Source: Fimenecus sp964540535 (lineage in GTDB: Bacteria > Bacillota > Clostridia > Oscillospirales > Acutalibacteraceae). Taken from it: DNA of 64,000 bases. Position numbers and translations under genes: made by a program. Below are positions 55,788 to 64,000 of this stretch, in pieces. Under the pieces are notes generated by a model. It saw only the letters and a list, made by a program, of their open reading frames with translations. It was not told the DNA's origin and ran no database searches. The stretch is taken from contig CAZIMO010000002.1 in NCBI GenBank assembly GCA_964540535.1, positions 62,001-126,000 on the forward strand, given 5' to 3'. Every line of letters starts with the position of its first letter. The first letter of the stretch is position 1.

Positions 55788-57104
55788 TTAATAGCGTTCA
55801 TTTTCTTCGTTCTTTTTGATTTTTGACTTATAGTATCCCGATGTCACAAGATATGTGACAACTGACGCAAGAAGCGCCACGGCAACTGCTACAACAGCCA
55901 TTGTAATATAGTAATACGGTTTTGAAACCATATTATCCTTATCGTAGATTTCAAAAATAATGCTTTGTATGAAACCCTTTTTTTCAGTTGTCGGCTCAGT
56001 TATATTTGGTTCAGCGGGGACAGGTTCTGTTGAAGAATCTGATGCAACATCTGCGGAGCTTGGCTCTTCGGCTGCAATCGGCTTTTCTGATGAAGGCTCT
56101 TCAACTTTTGAACTCGGTTCTTCTGACGAGGGTTCTTCTGTTGTGCTGACTGTTACAGGCTCTGTTACCGTGATTTTATATGTGACACTCCAGCCGTTTG
56201 ACTTAGCGGTCACCGTAGTTTCGCCTAAAGCCACACCTTTAACCGTACCGGTTGAAGATACGGTTGCCACTTTTGTATCGGCAACAGACCAAGTTACCGA
56301 ATAATTATCAGTAGTATCTGTCGGAACTTTTTTAACAGTCAGTTTTAAAGATTTATTTAATTCAACTGTTTTCGCAGAGCTTCCCGAAACAGCAATACCT
56401 GTTTGCGGAACAGTCACCGTAACCTTACAGGTTGCTGTTTTACTGCCGGCCTTTGCTGTGATGGTGGCACTTCCCCCACCTACTGCGGTAATTTTACCGC
56501 TGCTTGAAACTGTTGCAACCTTTGAATTTGAGGTTGAATAAGTAACCGTTTTGCTTGTTGCGTTTGTCGGCTCAACCGTAGCTGTAAGCTGACTTGTTTC
56601 TCCCTTTTTAAGTGAAACGCTCGATTTATTAAGTTTAACACTTGTTACAGGTACAGTAACGCTCACCTTGCCGTTTGAGGTTGAGCAGGCATAGGCTTTA
56701 GCATCAGAGTCAATATTTTCTGTACTTGTAAGGGTAAGGGTTGATGAACCCGAGCTTTTAAGGATTTTAAATTTCACGGTAAATACTGTTCCGCTTTTTG
56801 CACTGAACATACCCGAAAAATTAACCGATGAACCTGTATTATTAAGGCTTCCGCTTGAAACAGCGCCGCCCTTACTGCTGCTGACATACTGAAGCTCGCT
56901 TGAATTATATCCAAGCATAACATTTGCGCCCCAAATCTGAACGCTTGAAGAAATTGTTACGCTTACGCTGACAGTATCGCCTTTTGCACCGCTTACGCTT
57001 GACGCAGTATAATTTACGCTTGCCGCATTAGCAGGCATAACAAAGGTTGAAATAAGTATAATAAACGCAATTAAGCTTGCTGAAATTTTTGAGAGCTTTC
57101 TCAT
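55788..57104 (-). CDS. Membrane-anchored cohesin plus BIG2-repeat surface protein
   Basis: 438 residues from the ATG at 57104. Signal peptide 1-28 (ending MPANAA). Residues about 32-150 look like a cohesin: GAKGDTVSVSVTISSSVQIWGANVMLGYN and FTVKFKILKSSGSSTLTL-type strands. Then two BIG2 Ig-like domains (VTSVKLNKSSVSLKKGETSQL with VEPTNATSKTVTYSTSN, and a second at about 240-325), a Glu/Pro/Ser linker, and a C-terminal membrane helix with a basic tail. Suggests a surface-fixed docking site for dockerin-bearing enzymes. Cohesin call is by pattern only. Confidence 0.72.
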   Translation of the reverse strand: MRKLSKISASLIAFIILISTFVMPANAASVNYTASSVSGAKGDTVSVSVTISSSVQIWGANVMLGYNSSELQYVSSSKGGAVSSGSLNNTGSSVNFSGMFSAKSGTVFTVKFKILKSSGSSTLTLTSTENIDSDAKAYACSTSNGKVSVTVPVTSVKLNKSSVSLKKGETSQLTATVEPTNATSKTVTYSTSNSKVATVSSSGKITAVGGGSATITAKAGSKTATCKVTVTVPQTGIAVSGSSAKTVELNKSLKLTVKKVPTDTTDNYSVTWSVADTKVATVSSTGTVKGVALGETTVTAKSNGWSVTYKITVTEPVTVSTTEEPSSEEPSSKVEEPSSEKPIAAEEPSSADVASDSSTEPVPAEPNITEPTTEKKGFIQSIIFEIYDKDNMVSKPYYYITMAVVAVAVALLASVVTYLVTSGYYKSKIKKNEENERY

Positions 57105-57282
57105 TGCAATCACCCGAATAATAAATATATTATTATGATACAATATTCGACAGTAAAAGTCAATTAAGAGCGATTGGAAATATAAGTATTTCTGATTTGT
57201 AAAAATTTATTTTAATGTATTACCGAATGTTTTTTCATTTTTGCACAAAAAACAAAATCGCTGCTCTGTTTTTATTTTTTTG

Positions 57283-57310
57283 TTGAAAATCCAATTTTAA
57301 GTGGTATAAT
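57283..57310 (+). promoter_or_regulatory. Promoter of the TetR gene
   Basis: TTGAAA (57283-57288), 16 bases, TATAAT (57305-57310). Confidence 0.75.
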
Positions 57311-57375
57311 AATTAGCTGAAAAATTATTTATTGAATGCATTGTTAATTTATTTTGTGTTTTATAGGAGTTCAAA

Positions 57376-58026
57376 ATGGAGCAAAGTAAAAAGACCGAGA
57401 TAACACGCAGTCAAATTATAACTTCAGCGCTTAATGAATTTAACGAAAAAGGATTTACAGGTGCATCACTGCGGCGGATTTGCAGAAACGGTAAATTTTC
57501 AAACGGAAAGCTGTTTCATCATTTTAAAGACAAAAACGAGCTGTACTTTGGGTGTTTAGAATACTGCTATTCGCTTCTTGCTGATCATATTCTTGATTTT
57601 GATTTTGATATTAAGCTTAAGCTTGAAGAAAACTCAATAAATCTGTTCACGCACTGGCAAAATTTTTGGAGAATACACCCCGATTTAATCTCAATATTCT
57701 TTGAAAGCAGAATTTCACCCCCAACCGAACTGCGTGAAGAGATAATTCGCATAAGACAAAGAACATTTCTTTCAATTTTAAAGTCCAAGCTGCGAAAAAT
57801 GTTTGCATTTTATCATCCCGAATCCCCTCAAAAACAAGCATTTCTTGTAGGAATTTGGATAACCGTTTTAGATTATGTAGCAATAGGTATCGGGTATCAA
57901 AAGAATCTTATCTATAATGATGAAGAGGCATACTTGGAATCTCAAAGCGCTATGTTTAAAAAGGTATTGATTGCATTTTTATACGGTATGGACAGCGACA
58001 GGTTTAAAGAAATTTTCCCATACTAA
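57376..58026 (+). CDS. TetR-family transcriptional regulator
   Basis: 216 residues. HTH: TRSQIITSALNEFNEKGFTGASLRRICRNGKFSNGKLFHHFKDKNELYFGCLEY; the C-terminal ligand-binding domain is divergent. Target unknown; a neighbouring candidate is the large surface protein that follows. Confidence 0.9.
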   Translation: MEQSKKTEITRSQIITSALNEFNEKGFTGASLRRICRNGKFSNGKLFHHFKDKNELYFGCLEYCYSLLADHILDFDFDIKLKLEENSINLFTHWQNFWRIHPDLISIFFESRISPPTELREEIIRIRQRTFLSILKSKLRKMFAFYHPESPQKQAFLVGIWITVLDYVAIGIGYQKNLIYNDEEAYLESQSAMFKKVLIAFLYGMDSDRFKEIFPY

Positions 58027-58048
58027 TTTAATATAAAGAATACAAAAC

Positions 58049-58100
58049 AATAGATAACCGAACAAAAGACAATTAAGGTCTGATGTTCGGTTATTCTTAT
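58049..58100 (+). terminator. Terminator after the TetR gene
   Basis: AACCGAACA, 19-base loop, TGTTCGGTTATTCTTATTT. Confidence 0.8.
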
Positions 58101-58256
58101 TTATTTGAACAAAGAAAAAGCAGAGCAACGAACACAATTTCTTTGTTCAGAATGAGAATTGATAATTTTTCCGCCTAAAAATATAATTTAATTACAAAAT
58201 TTGTTTTGCATATTTATTTTAATAAATATTTTAAGCTATGAAAAGGAGAGATAAAA

Positions 58257-61200
58257 ATGCAAAAGCAAAAATTAAAAAAGCTTCTCTGTGTTCTTATGAG
58301 CTGGATAATGCTGTTTTCTGTTTTTTCAACAGGATTTACTGCGGCGGCTCAAGGAATATCTGACAAAGCTGAAAGCGAAAATAATTACGGTAATTTTTTA
58401 AAAAAATTCGCAGAAAAATCATCAGCTTTATTAAGTGAACTTTTTGAAAACACAGCATCATATTTTGACAGCTCATCAAATGACAGCGCGGTTGCCGAAG
58501 TTGAATCAAGCATAATGAGTTACGAAGGCGATGTATCAAAAGCTGACGCTTCAGAAGAAGATGTTGCGGCTTACACTGCTTTGACAGAGCAGTTCAAGGC
58601 TTTGTCACCCGAACAAAAAGACAGCATTGATATGTATGCACTCAGCAAAATTGTTCAGCTTGTATATGACCGCGAAATCGCACTTCAGACAAGCGGCACA
58701 TCAACACAGAAGAAGAAAAATGCTCACCTTAAGCTCTATGAAGTTTTAGGCGAAGTTCCCTGCCTTAGAGCTGCTGAAGAATGTGCTGCAGTTCTCGGAA
58801 ACACAAAAGCAACAGGTGAAGAAATGCTCGAAGCTTACAGCAATGCAGGCAGTGTAACAGCCCGTGTATTCGCAGGACTTTGGTACAAGAGCTACTCTGC
58901 TTTCTATTATAAAATAGAAGAACATGAAGGCAACGCATTAAAAACTATTGCAAATACACTTTTCAGTGCGGCAAAAAAGGCATATCCCTTTGAAGAAGTT
59001 GCTCCTGCAAAGGTTACAAAGCCTACTGCAAGCAAATATGACCAAGGTGAAAACGATCCTGCTTATATCAGCGATTTAGAAGCATATAACCGGTATCAGT
59101 ATGAAAACTATTTATACAGTAACAGAAAATCAATTTACGAATCAGAGCTTCTTTACCCCATTTTGGCGCAGATTGCAGAATATGCTCCCGAAATGAGTGA
59201 AGCCAGCAGTTGGCTTAGCACAGCATTTGATGCAGGTAAAGCTTTTAATGAGGACATCACAAATACCGCCCCTGCCAAGAGCGCATATGAAAAGTACGAG
59301 CAGATTTCTGATTTTTCAAAAGCAGTAATCGGCAGTGTTTCAATAACCGGATTTGGATATATTGCAAAAACATCTGCGCAGCCCTTTATTACAAATAAGA
59401 CTGTATATCTCAGTGCTTTGCCCGATTTCATCAAGAATATTTGCGAAATCGAAAACATTGACGGCTTTGTTGAACTGGTTGCACAGCAGGAAGAACCCTA
59501 TGATACAGCAAATTATGAGCCTCTTCTTGAAAGCTATGACGCTCTTTCCGATTCTTTAATGTATCTTGTTCCTCAAGAAACCGTTGATAAATATAATAAT
59601 GTAATGACAATCTTAACAGGCAAAATTCAAAAGCTTGAAAGAGAGGATATTTCGATTGACGGTTGGGAAAAGACCGTAGTTGAATATCCCGAAAATGCAA
59701 CAAAAGATCGTGTGGAAGCTTCTTTACCGGAGCTTGATAAAGTTGTAAACGACATTGCTTCAAAGGCAACAGGTCAAAATCTCAGCGGTTTGATTTATTC
59801 AAACCTTTACACCAACGCTATGGTTAGCACTATTGCAAAGGCAATTTTCCCTCTTCTCGGCGACCTTACATCACTTGTTGCAAAAGCTCCAAGTGATTTA
59901 GGTAAAGTTCTTACGGAAGAAGAATATGCAGGTGCAGTTGCGGCACTTAATGCGGCAACAGAAGCAAATACATCAAGCGATAAGCTCGCCGCTTGGGATT
60001 ATGTTGAATTCAAGAACGGTGACTGGTTCATCGACGGTGATAAAGAAGGCTTTATTGCGGCAGTTTCAGCACTTTTCAGACCGCTTAATTTAATGAGTAT
60101 GGTTCTTACATTTGAAGATACTTATAATACAAAAGACGGAACTGTAACCTACGGTGCATATTCAGATGTTGTTCCGCTCCTTGAGGCACTCGGTATTGAA
60201 TGCCTTTCATCAACTGAATACACTCTTAAAGTAGAGGCTGATATTGCAGAGCGCGGAACTGCAAACTGCAACATCGAGCTTTCAGTTAAACCTCTTCTTG
60301 AAATGGTATTTAATTACCTTGACAAGGTAGCGGTTGCCCCCGTGACTGAATTATCAATACTTCTTCCGAAGCTTGCATATGCTCTCAACACCGGTCTTAT
60401 TAACACACAGCTTGCAGCTCTTGTTTCAAATATCAAAATGGTAAGCATTGATGTTTCAAGCCTTGATGTGTCTACCAAAAATCTTTTTAATATGATTGCA
60501 GGCATTGACGATGTTAAAGACGATAACGGTGTTGTAACAGATTACGGCTCAATCACAATTGATTTGGGTGAGCTTAACTCAGCAGGTCAGCCCGTAAGAG
60601 AAGACAATGCAACTCTTTCAATTGCAATTAACGGTATGACAATCAATCTTAAAGAGGCTGATTTCATTCAGCTTATGGAAGATTCAGACGGCTGCGGCGA
60701 AGCAGTTATAACTGACGAAACAGTAACTAAATACACTCAGGCGGTTGAAATTCAGTCTGACAAGACAGAGGCATTTGTAACACTGTTCAACTACATTTAT
60801 ACAGATGTGCTTGTTCCTAACTCAAAAGTTCTTACTCCGGTTCTTGAAAGCGTAGGAGTTCCGACCTTCATACAGCCTGTTGTTCAAACTCTTGTAGATA
60901 TGGCTTTAAATAATATTTCTCAAGAAACAGCATTGACAACAGTTATCAATGTGGTTAATCCGCAAGCTCCCGCTCTTCCTGACAGCAATCCGATAATTGA
61001 TTTTATCAAGAACGGTTCTATAGGCGAGATTTTCAATAAAGTTATAAGCTTTATTTCAGGGATTTTCGGCGGAAACAGCGACAACAGCAATAACAGCAAC
61101 AACAATACAACCGATAATAACGGCGGAGATGACAGCGGCAACTTATGGACTGACAATATTATTGACAGCATTCCCAATACAAGCGCTTTCCTTTCATCAG

Positions 61201-61277
61201 CAGTGCTTCCTATGCTTATTGCAGCAGGAGCGGCAGGCGTTGCAGTAGTTATTAAGAGAAAAGACGACGGTAACTAA
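58257..61277 (+). CDS. Large secreted surface protein with C-terminal membrane anchor
   Basis: 1006 residues. Signal peptide 1-32 (CVLMSWIMLFSVFSTGFTAAAQG), long helical/mixed extracellular region without a domain I recognise, an Asn/Gly/Asp-rich flexible spacer (about 940-965), then a membrane helix (FLSSAVLPMLIAAGAAGVAVVI) and the tail KRKDDGN. No LPxTG sortase motif. GGAGAG before the ATG. Possibly an adhesin or cell-envelope structural protein; unsupported beyond topology. Confidence 0.75.
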   Translation: MQKQKLKKLLCVLMSWIMLFSVFSTGFTAAAQGISDKAESENNYGNFLKKFAEKSSALLSELFENTASYFDSSSNDSAVAEVESSIMSYEGDVSKADASEEDVAAYTALTEQFKALSPEQKDSIDMYALSKIVQLVYDREIALQTSGTSTQKKKNAHLKLYEVLGEVPCLRAAEECAAVLGNTKATGEEMLEAYSNAGSVTARVFAGLWYKSYSAFYYKIEEHEGNALKTIANTLFSAAKKAYPFEEVAPAKVTKPTASKYDQGENDPAYISDLEAYNRYQYENYLYSNRKSIYESELLYPILAQIAEYAPEMSEASSWLSTAFDAGKAFNEDITNTAPAKSAYEKYEQISDFSKAVIGSVSITGFGYIAKTSAQPFITNKTVYLSALPDFIKNICEIENIDGFVELVAQQEEPYDTANYEPLLESYDALSDSLMYLVPQETVDKYNNVMTILTGKIQKLEREDISIDGWEKTVVEYPENATKDRVEASLPELDKVVNDIASKATGQNLSGLIYSNLYTNAMVSTIAKAIFPLLGDLTSLVAKAPSDLGKVLTEEEYAGAVAALNAATEANTSSDKLAAWDYVEFKNGDWFIDGDKEGFIAAVSALFRPLNLMSMVLTFEDTYNTKDGTVTYGAYSDVVPLLEALGIECLSSTEYTLKVEADIAERGTANCNIELSVKPLLEMVFNYLDKVAVAPVTELSILLPKLAYALNTGLINTQLAALVSNIKMVSIDVSSLDVSTKNLFNMIAGIDDVKDDNGVVTDYGSITIDLGELNSAGQPVREDNATLSIAINGMTINLKEADFIQLMEDSDGCGEAVITDETVTKYTQAVEIQSDKTEAFVTLFNYIYTDVLVPNSKVLTPVLESVGVPTFIQPVVQTLVDMALNNISQETALTTVINVVNPQAPALPDSNPIIDFIKNGSIGEIFNKVISFISGIFGGNSDNSNNSNNNTTDNNGGDDSGNLWTDNIIDSIPNTSAFLSSAVLPMLIAAGAAGVAVVIKRKDDGN

Positions 61278-61287
61278 ATTCCTCCTT

Positions 61288-61332
61288 ATAAAACAAATCA
61301 CCGAGTTTAATGCTCGGTGATTTGTTTTTATA
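61288..61332. terminator. Bidirectional terminator
   Basis: AACAAATCACCGAG, TTTAATG loop, CTCGGTGATTTGTT with T-rich tail; between the surface-protein gene and mgtE. Confidence 0.9.
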
Positions 61333-61375
61333 TTTATCTGAATAATTTATCGCTGTAAAAGTTTTTATATACCCT

Positions 61376-62731
61376 CTATAACTGCAAAATATGCGACGCG
61401 AAGGTAAAATAAACTAAAAGTGAAAGCGCGTCTACAATCGTAGTAATGAAAGGACTTGCCATTACTGCCGGGTCAAGTTTAATTGCCTTTGCAAGAATCG
61501 GCAGTGTACAGCCAATTATCTTTGCAACAATAATTGTACAAACTAAGGTAAGGCAAACAACTGCGGCAACAACTATACTAACTCTATCAATTATCATCAT
61601 TTTTACAAAGTTTGCAATGGCAAGAGTAATACCGCATAACAAGGCTACTCTGAATTCTTTCCATATAACTTTAAATATATCTTTAAACTCAATATCGCCG
61701 AGTGAAAGTCCTCTGATAATTGTAACCGACGCTTGACCGCCGCAATTACCGCCTGTATCCATAAGCATAGGAATAAAGGAGGTAAGAATTACATAAGCCT
61801 GCAATGCTGATTCAAAATGTTGAATTATTTTGCCTGTAAAAGTTGCAGACACCATTAAAAGAAGCAACCAAGGAAAACGCTTTTTCCATGTTTCAAATGG
61901 TCCCATTTTAAGATACGGTTTATCAGTGGGAGTAATAGCCGCCATTTTTTCAATATCTTCTGTTGCTTCATCCTGCATAACATCGATAGCGTCGTCAACT
62001 GTTACAATTCCGACAAGTCTGCCTTCTCCGTCAACTACAGGCAGAGCCAACAAATCGTATTTTTGGAAAAGATCCGCTACGATTTCTTTATCTTCAGCAG
62101 TATTAACGGAAATAACATTATCTTCCATTATTTCGCAGATTTCGGCATTTTCATCTGAAAGGAGCAAATCCTTGGCAGTTACAACGCCGACAAGCTTACG
62201 CTTTTCATCGGTTACATAGCAGGTATAAATTGTTTCTTTATCAACACCTGTTCTGCGGATTCTCATAAATGCGTCTGCAACTGTCATTGAGCGTTTCAAA
62301 TCAACATACTCAATGGTCATAATACTGCCTGCGGAATCTTCAGGATATTTTAAGATTTCGTTGATGCTTTTTCGGGTTTCGGGGTCTGTATAACGAAGAA
62401 TACGCTTAACAAGTGTTGCAGGCATTTCTTCAATAAGGTCAACGGCATCGTCAACATAAAGCTCGTCAAGAACTTCACGAAGCTCTGAATCGCTGAAAGC
62501 ACGGATTAACTGCTCTTGATATTCAGGCTCCATATTAACAAAAACTTCCGCCGCCAATTCTTTATTAAGCAAGCGATAAATCAAGGTCAGGTCACGCTCG
62601 TTAAGCTCCATAAAAAGCTCGGCAATGTCCTGCTCATTCATATCCTCAAGTATAATCTTGAGTTTTGCCCAATTTTTGCCGCGCAGAAGTGTTTTAATGT
62701 TCTCAACTACCGTTTCAAACATTTCATCCAT
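61376..62731 (-). CDS. mgtE: Magnesium transporter MgtE
   Basis: 451 residues from the ATG at 62731 (GGAG eight bases upstream). MgtE N domain (superhelix), tandem CBS domains (IEEMPATLVKRILRYTDPETRKSI, then YCTCYVTDEKR-type CBS and LVGIVTVDDAIDV), and five membrane helices with FIPMLMDTGGNCGGQASVTIIRGL. Mg2+ bound between the cytosolic domains closes the channel. Confidence 0.97.
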   Translation of the reverse strand: MDEMFETVVENIKTLLRGKNWAKLKIILEDMNEQDIAELFMELNERDLTLIYRLLNKELAAEVFVNMEPEYQEQLIRAFSDSELREVLDELYVDDAVDLIEEMPATLVKRILRYTDPETRKSINEILKYPEDSAGSIMTIEYVDLKRSMTVADAFMRIRRTGVDKETIYTCYVTDEKRKLVGVVTAKDLLLSDENAEICEIMEDNVISVNTAEDKEIVADLFQKYDLLALPVVDGEGRLVGIVTVDDAIDVMQDEATEDIEKMAAITPTDKPYLKMGPFETWKKRFPWLLLLMVSATFTGKIIQHFESALQAYVILTSFIPMLMDTGGNCGGQASVTIIRGLSLGDIEFKDIFKVIWKEFRVALLCGITLAIANFVKMMIIDRVSIVVAAVVCLTLVCTIIVAKIIGCTLPILAKAIKLDPAVMASPFITTIVDALSLLVYFTFASHILQL

Positions 62732-62755
62732 AATTTTCACTCCTTTTAAATTGTT

Positions 62756-62845
62756 TTAACGAAGTGAACCGTTCACAGTGACAACTGCGAAAAAAATGCA
62801 ATTTGTACTCGGAGGTTCAGCTTTTGTACTTCGGCAACTTTCCAC
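62756..62845 (-). CDS. 29-codon leader ORF in the mgtE 5' UTR
   Basis: GTG at 62845 (GGAGAG eight bases upstream) to TAA at 62756, 25 bases before the mgtE ATG. Rich in Ser, Thr, Pro and Cys with two prolines in a row (AEPPSTNC). The last codons lie in a GTGAAC/GTTCAC palindrome. Position suggests translation of this peptide regulates mgtE; no M-box consensus was found here. Alternatively the region is a structured RNA and the frame is fortuitous. Confidence 0.45.
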   Translation of the reverse strand: MESCRSTKAEPPSTNCIFFAVVTVNGSLR

Positions 62846-62904
62846 AATTATCACTCTCCTTTTTTATGGATTGAAATACCTAAAATAAATATTTAATATG
62901 ATAT

Positions 62905-62933
62905 ATTATCTTATTTTATTTAAAGTTTGTCAA
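62905..62933 (-). promoter_or_regulatory. Promoter of mgtE
   Basis: On the minus strand TTGACA (62933-62928), 17 bases, GATAAT (62910-62905), giving a leader of about 165 bases. Confidence 0.8.
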
Positions 62934-62950
62934 TACAAAATGCACAAAAA

Positions 62951-63028
62951 AGTGACACAAAAATTGTCACTTCGTTCTCTTTAAAACACGTTAGTGTTCT
63001 TGAATAAGTTGTACTTTTGTGTTAGAAT
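62951..63028 (+). promoter_or_regulatory. Promoter and hairpins before the symporter gene
   Basis: TTGAAT (63000-63005), 17 bases, TAGAAT (63023-63028). Just upstream are two palindromes, GTGACA/TGTCAC (about 62952-62970) and AACAC/GTGTT (about 62985-62998), placed as operators. Confidence 0.65.
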
Positions 63029-63057
63029 AAATTATTAATTTAATTAGGAGTGGGTTT

Positions 63058-64000
63058 ATGCAGTTAGTTCAAACAGCTAAGGGCATTGTATCTGATGTAA
63101 AAACGTATTGGAATATTCCGAAACCGCACAGATACATGACCTTTAAAGAAATTGTCGCTTACGCAGGCGGCGGTATAGGTGCATATTTTATTATTCAGTT
63201 AGGCTCAACACTTCTTGTTGGCACTCAAAATGCGATTGTACAAAGCGCTATCGGTGTTGCTCCTAACCATATGTACATTTTGTATCTTATCTCCACACTC
63301 GCTAACATTCCGCTTACAGGGGTACGCGCCAATATGGTTGACAACACCAGAGGCAAAAGAGGTAAATACAGACCGTACATTCTGTCAATGGGTATTCCGA
63401 CAGCGCTTATTGCGATAGCGTATGTGTGGTTCCCGTACCATCAAATGTACACTATGTTCCCCGGCAAAATGTTCGGCTATGAAAAGGGCTACATTATTAA
63501 ATGCGCCATGGTGCTTTTCTTCAGCATTCTTTTGCAGTTCTTCTTCAATTTCTTTAATGACGCATATACGAACTTAGTTCACGTTCTCTCCCCTAACACG
63601 CAGGAAAGAACTGATGTTCTTGCGGTTAAATCGGTTGTTTATTCGCTCGCGCCGTCTATTATGTCATTCCTGCTTCCGCTTGTCGCAGGAGCAGTTGCCG
63701 GCGGTAACCAATACGATATTCGCGTTTACCGTATTACATATCCCATATATGCGATTTTCGGTATAGCTCTTACAATTGTTGTTTATGCAAATACCAGAGA
63801 AAAAATTGTTCAGGCAAAAACACATGCTATTCAAATCAGCTTTATGGATGCGCTCCGTGAGGTTGCAAAGAACAAGTACTTCTGGATTATTTCATTTGCC
63901 GGTTGGCTCGGCTTCCTTGAGCAGTCATACGGTGTAATTCTTGACTGGTCATACACCTACGGACACGCTTGTTCTGATTTTGCTAAGTCGATTATCAATC
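63058..64000 (+). CDS. GPH/MFS-type sugar:cation symporter (partial, runs off right edge)
   Basis: Starts at the ATG at 63058 with GGAG seven bases upstream; 314 codons are open to the edge of the window. Multiple membrane helices (IVAYAGGGIGAYFIIQLGSTLLVG, LYLISTLANIPLTGVRANMVDNTRGKRGKYRPYI split). The DNTRGKRGKYRPYI loop after helix 2 is the typical GPH (melibiose/glycoside-pentoside-hexuronide) signature. Substrate cannot be told; it may feed the glycosidase in this region. Confidence 0.85.
   Translation, partial: MQLVQTAKGIVSDVKTYWNIPKPHRYMTFKEIVAYAGGGIGAYFIIQLGSTLLVGTQNAIVQSAIGVAPNHMYILYLISTLANIPLTGVRANMVDNTRGKRGKYRPYILSMGIPTALIAIAYVWFPYHQMYTMFPGKMFGYEKGYIIKCAMVLFFSILLQFFFNFFNDAYTNLVHVLSPNTQERTDVLAVKSVVYSLAPSIMSFLLPLVAGAVAGGNQYDIRVYRITYPIYAIFGIALTIVVYANTREKIVQAKTHAIQISFMDALREVAKNKYFWIISFAGWLGFLEQSYGVILDWSYTYGHACSDFAKSIIN

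Noticed and set aside
62732..62900. M-box (ykoK) magnesium riboswitch before mgtE
   Set aside because: No match to the conserved M-box core; only the leader ORF and a palindrome were seen.

Overview
The window looks like a chromosomal piece of a low-GC, anaerobic, gut-type Clostridia (Oscillospiraceae/Ruminococcaceae-like) with an integrated prophage at its left end. The lineage call rests on a CIRCE-controlled hrcA-grpE-dnaK-dnaJ operon, a threonine T-box in front of thrS, Firmicutes-type ribosomal leaders (L10, and two L1-type leaders), an SdpR/SdpI pair, consensus sigma-A promoters, and a secreted cohesin/BIG2 protein of the kind found in ruminococci. No tRNA, rRNA or CRISPR array was seen.

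Region 1 (1-16100) is a siphovirus-like prophage whose left end lies outside the window. Reading right to left on the minus strand it has an early/replication module (Gp157, ERF annealase, SSB, replisome organiser, RusA) and then packaging (TerS, TerL). A plus-strand lysogeny module (CI-like repressor, a zinc-ribbon/DUF4041/T5orf172 protein, tyrosine integrase) lies at the right end, next to the 3' end of rpsI. Three things stand out. TerS and TerL are separated by a cassette with its own promoter, carrying a second (serine) recombinase. A plus-strand promoter and terminator define a roughly 65-nt RNA antisense to the early transcript. A 99-bp direct repeat brackets two tiny convergent genes beside the repressor. 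A pseudoknotted RNA candidate also sits just upstream of terL.

Region 2 (16100-29600) is chromosomal: rplM-rpsI; a TtcA-like thiolase; an aPGAM-family gene joined to metY; upp, DUF523 and a uracil permease behind a conditional-terminator leader. It then becomes a mosaic of duplicated small membrane-protein genes, with one repeated upstream element in front of three genes and one repeated terminator hairpin after three genes. The mosaic also holds a membrane-anchored lethal-factor-like metalloprotease and ends with an orphan sdpRI immunity operon.

Region 3 (29600-38800) carries a cytoplasmic alpha-galactosidase-like enzyme with a LamG-like tail, a lipoprotein, an uncharacterised 41-residue peptide gene with its own promoter and terminator, and the rpmG-secE-nusG-rplKA-rplJL cluster. 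A polysaccharide deacetylase and a 32-residue membrane-peptide gene follow.

Region 4 (38800-64000) carries carAB, the heat-shock operon, thrS with its T-box, a phosphoesterase, a PHP protein, a membrane-anchored cohesin/BIG2 protein, a 1006-residue surface protein, mgtE with a leader ORF, and the start of a sugar symporter. The most striking single observation is that CarA has lost its complete glutaminase catalytic triad, so this carbamoyl phosphate synthase should depend on free ammonia.
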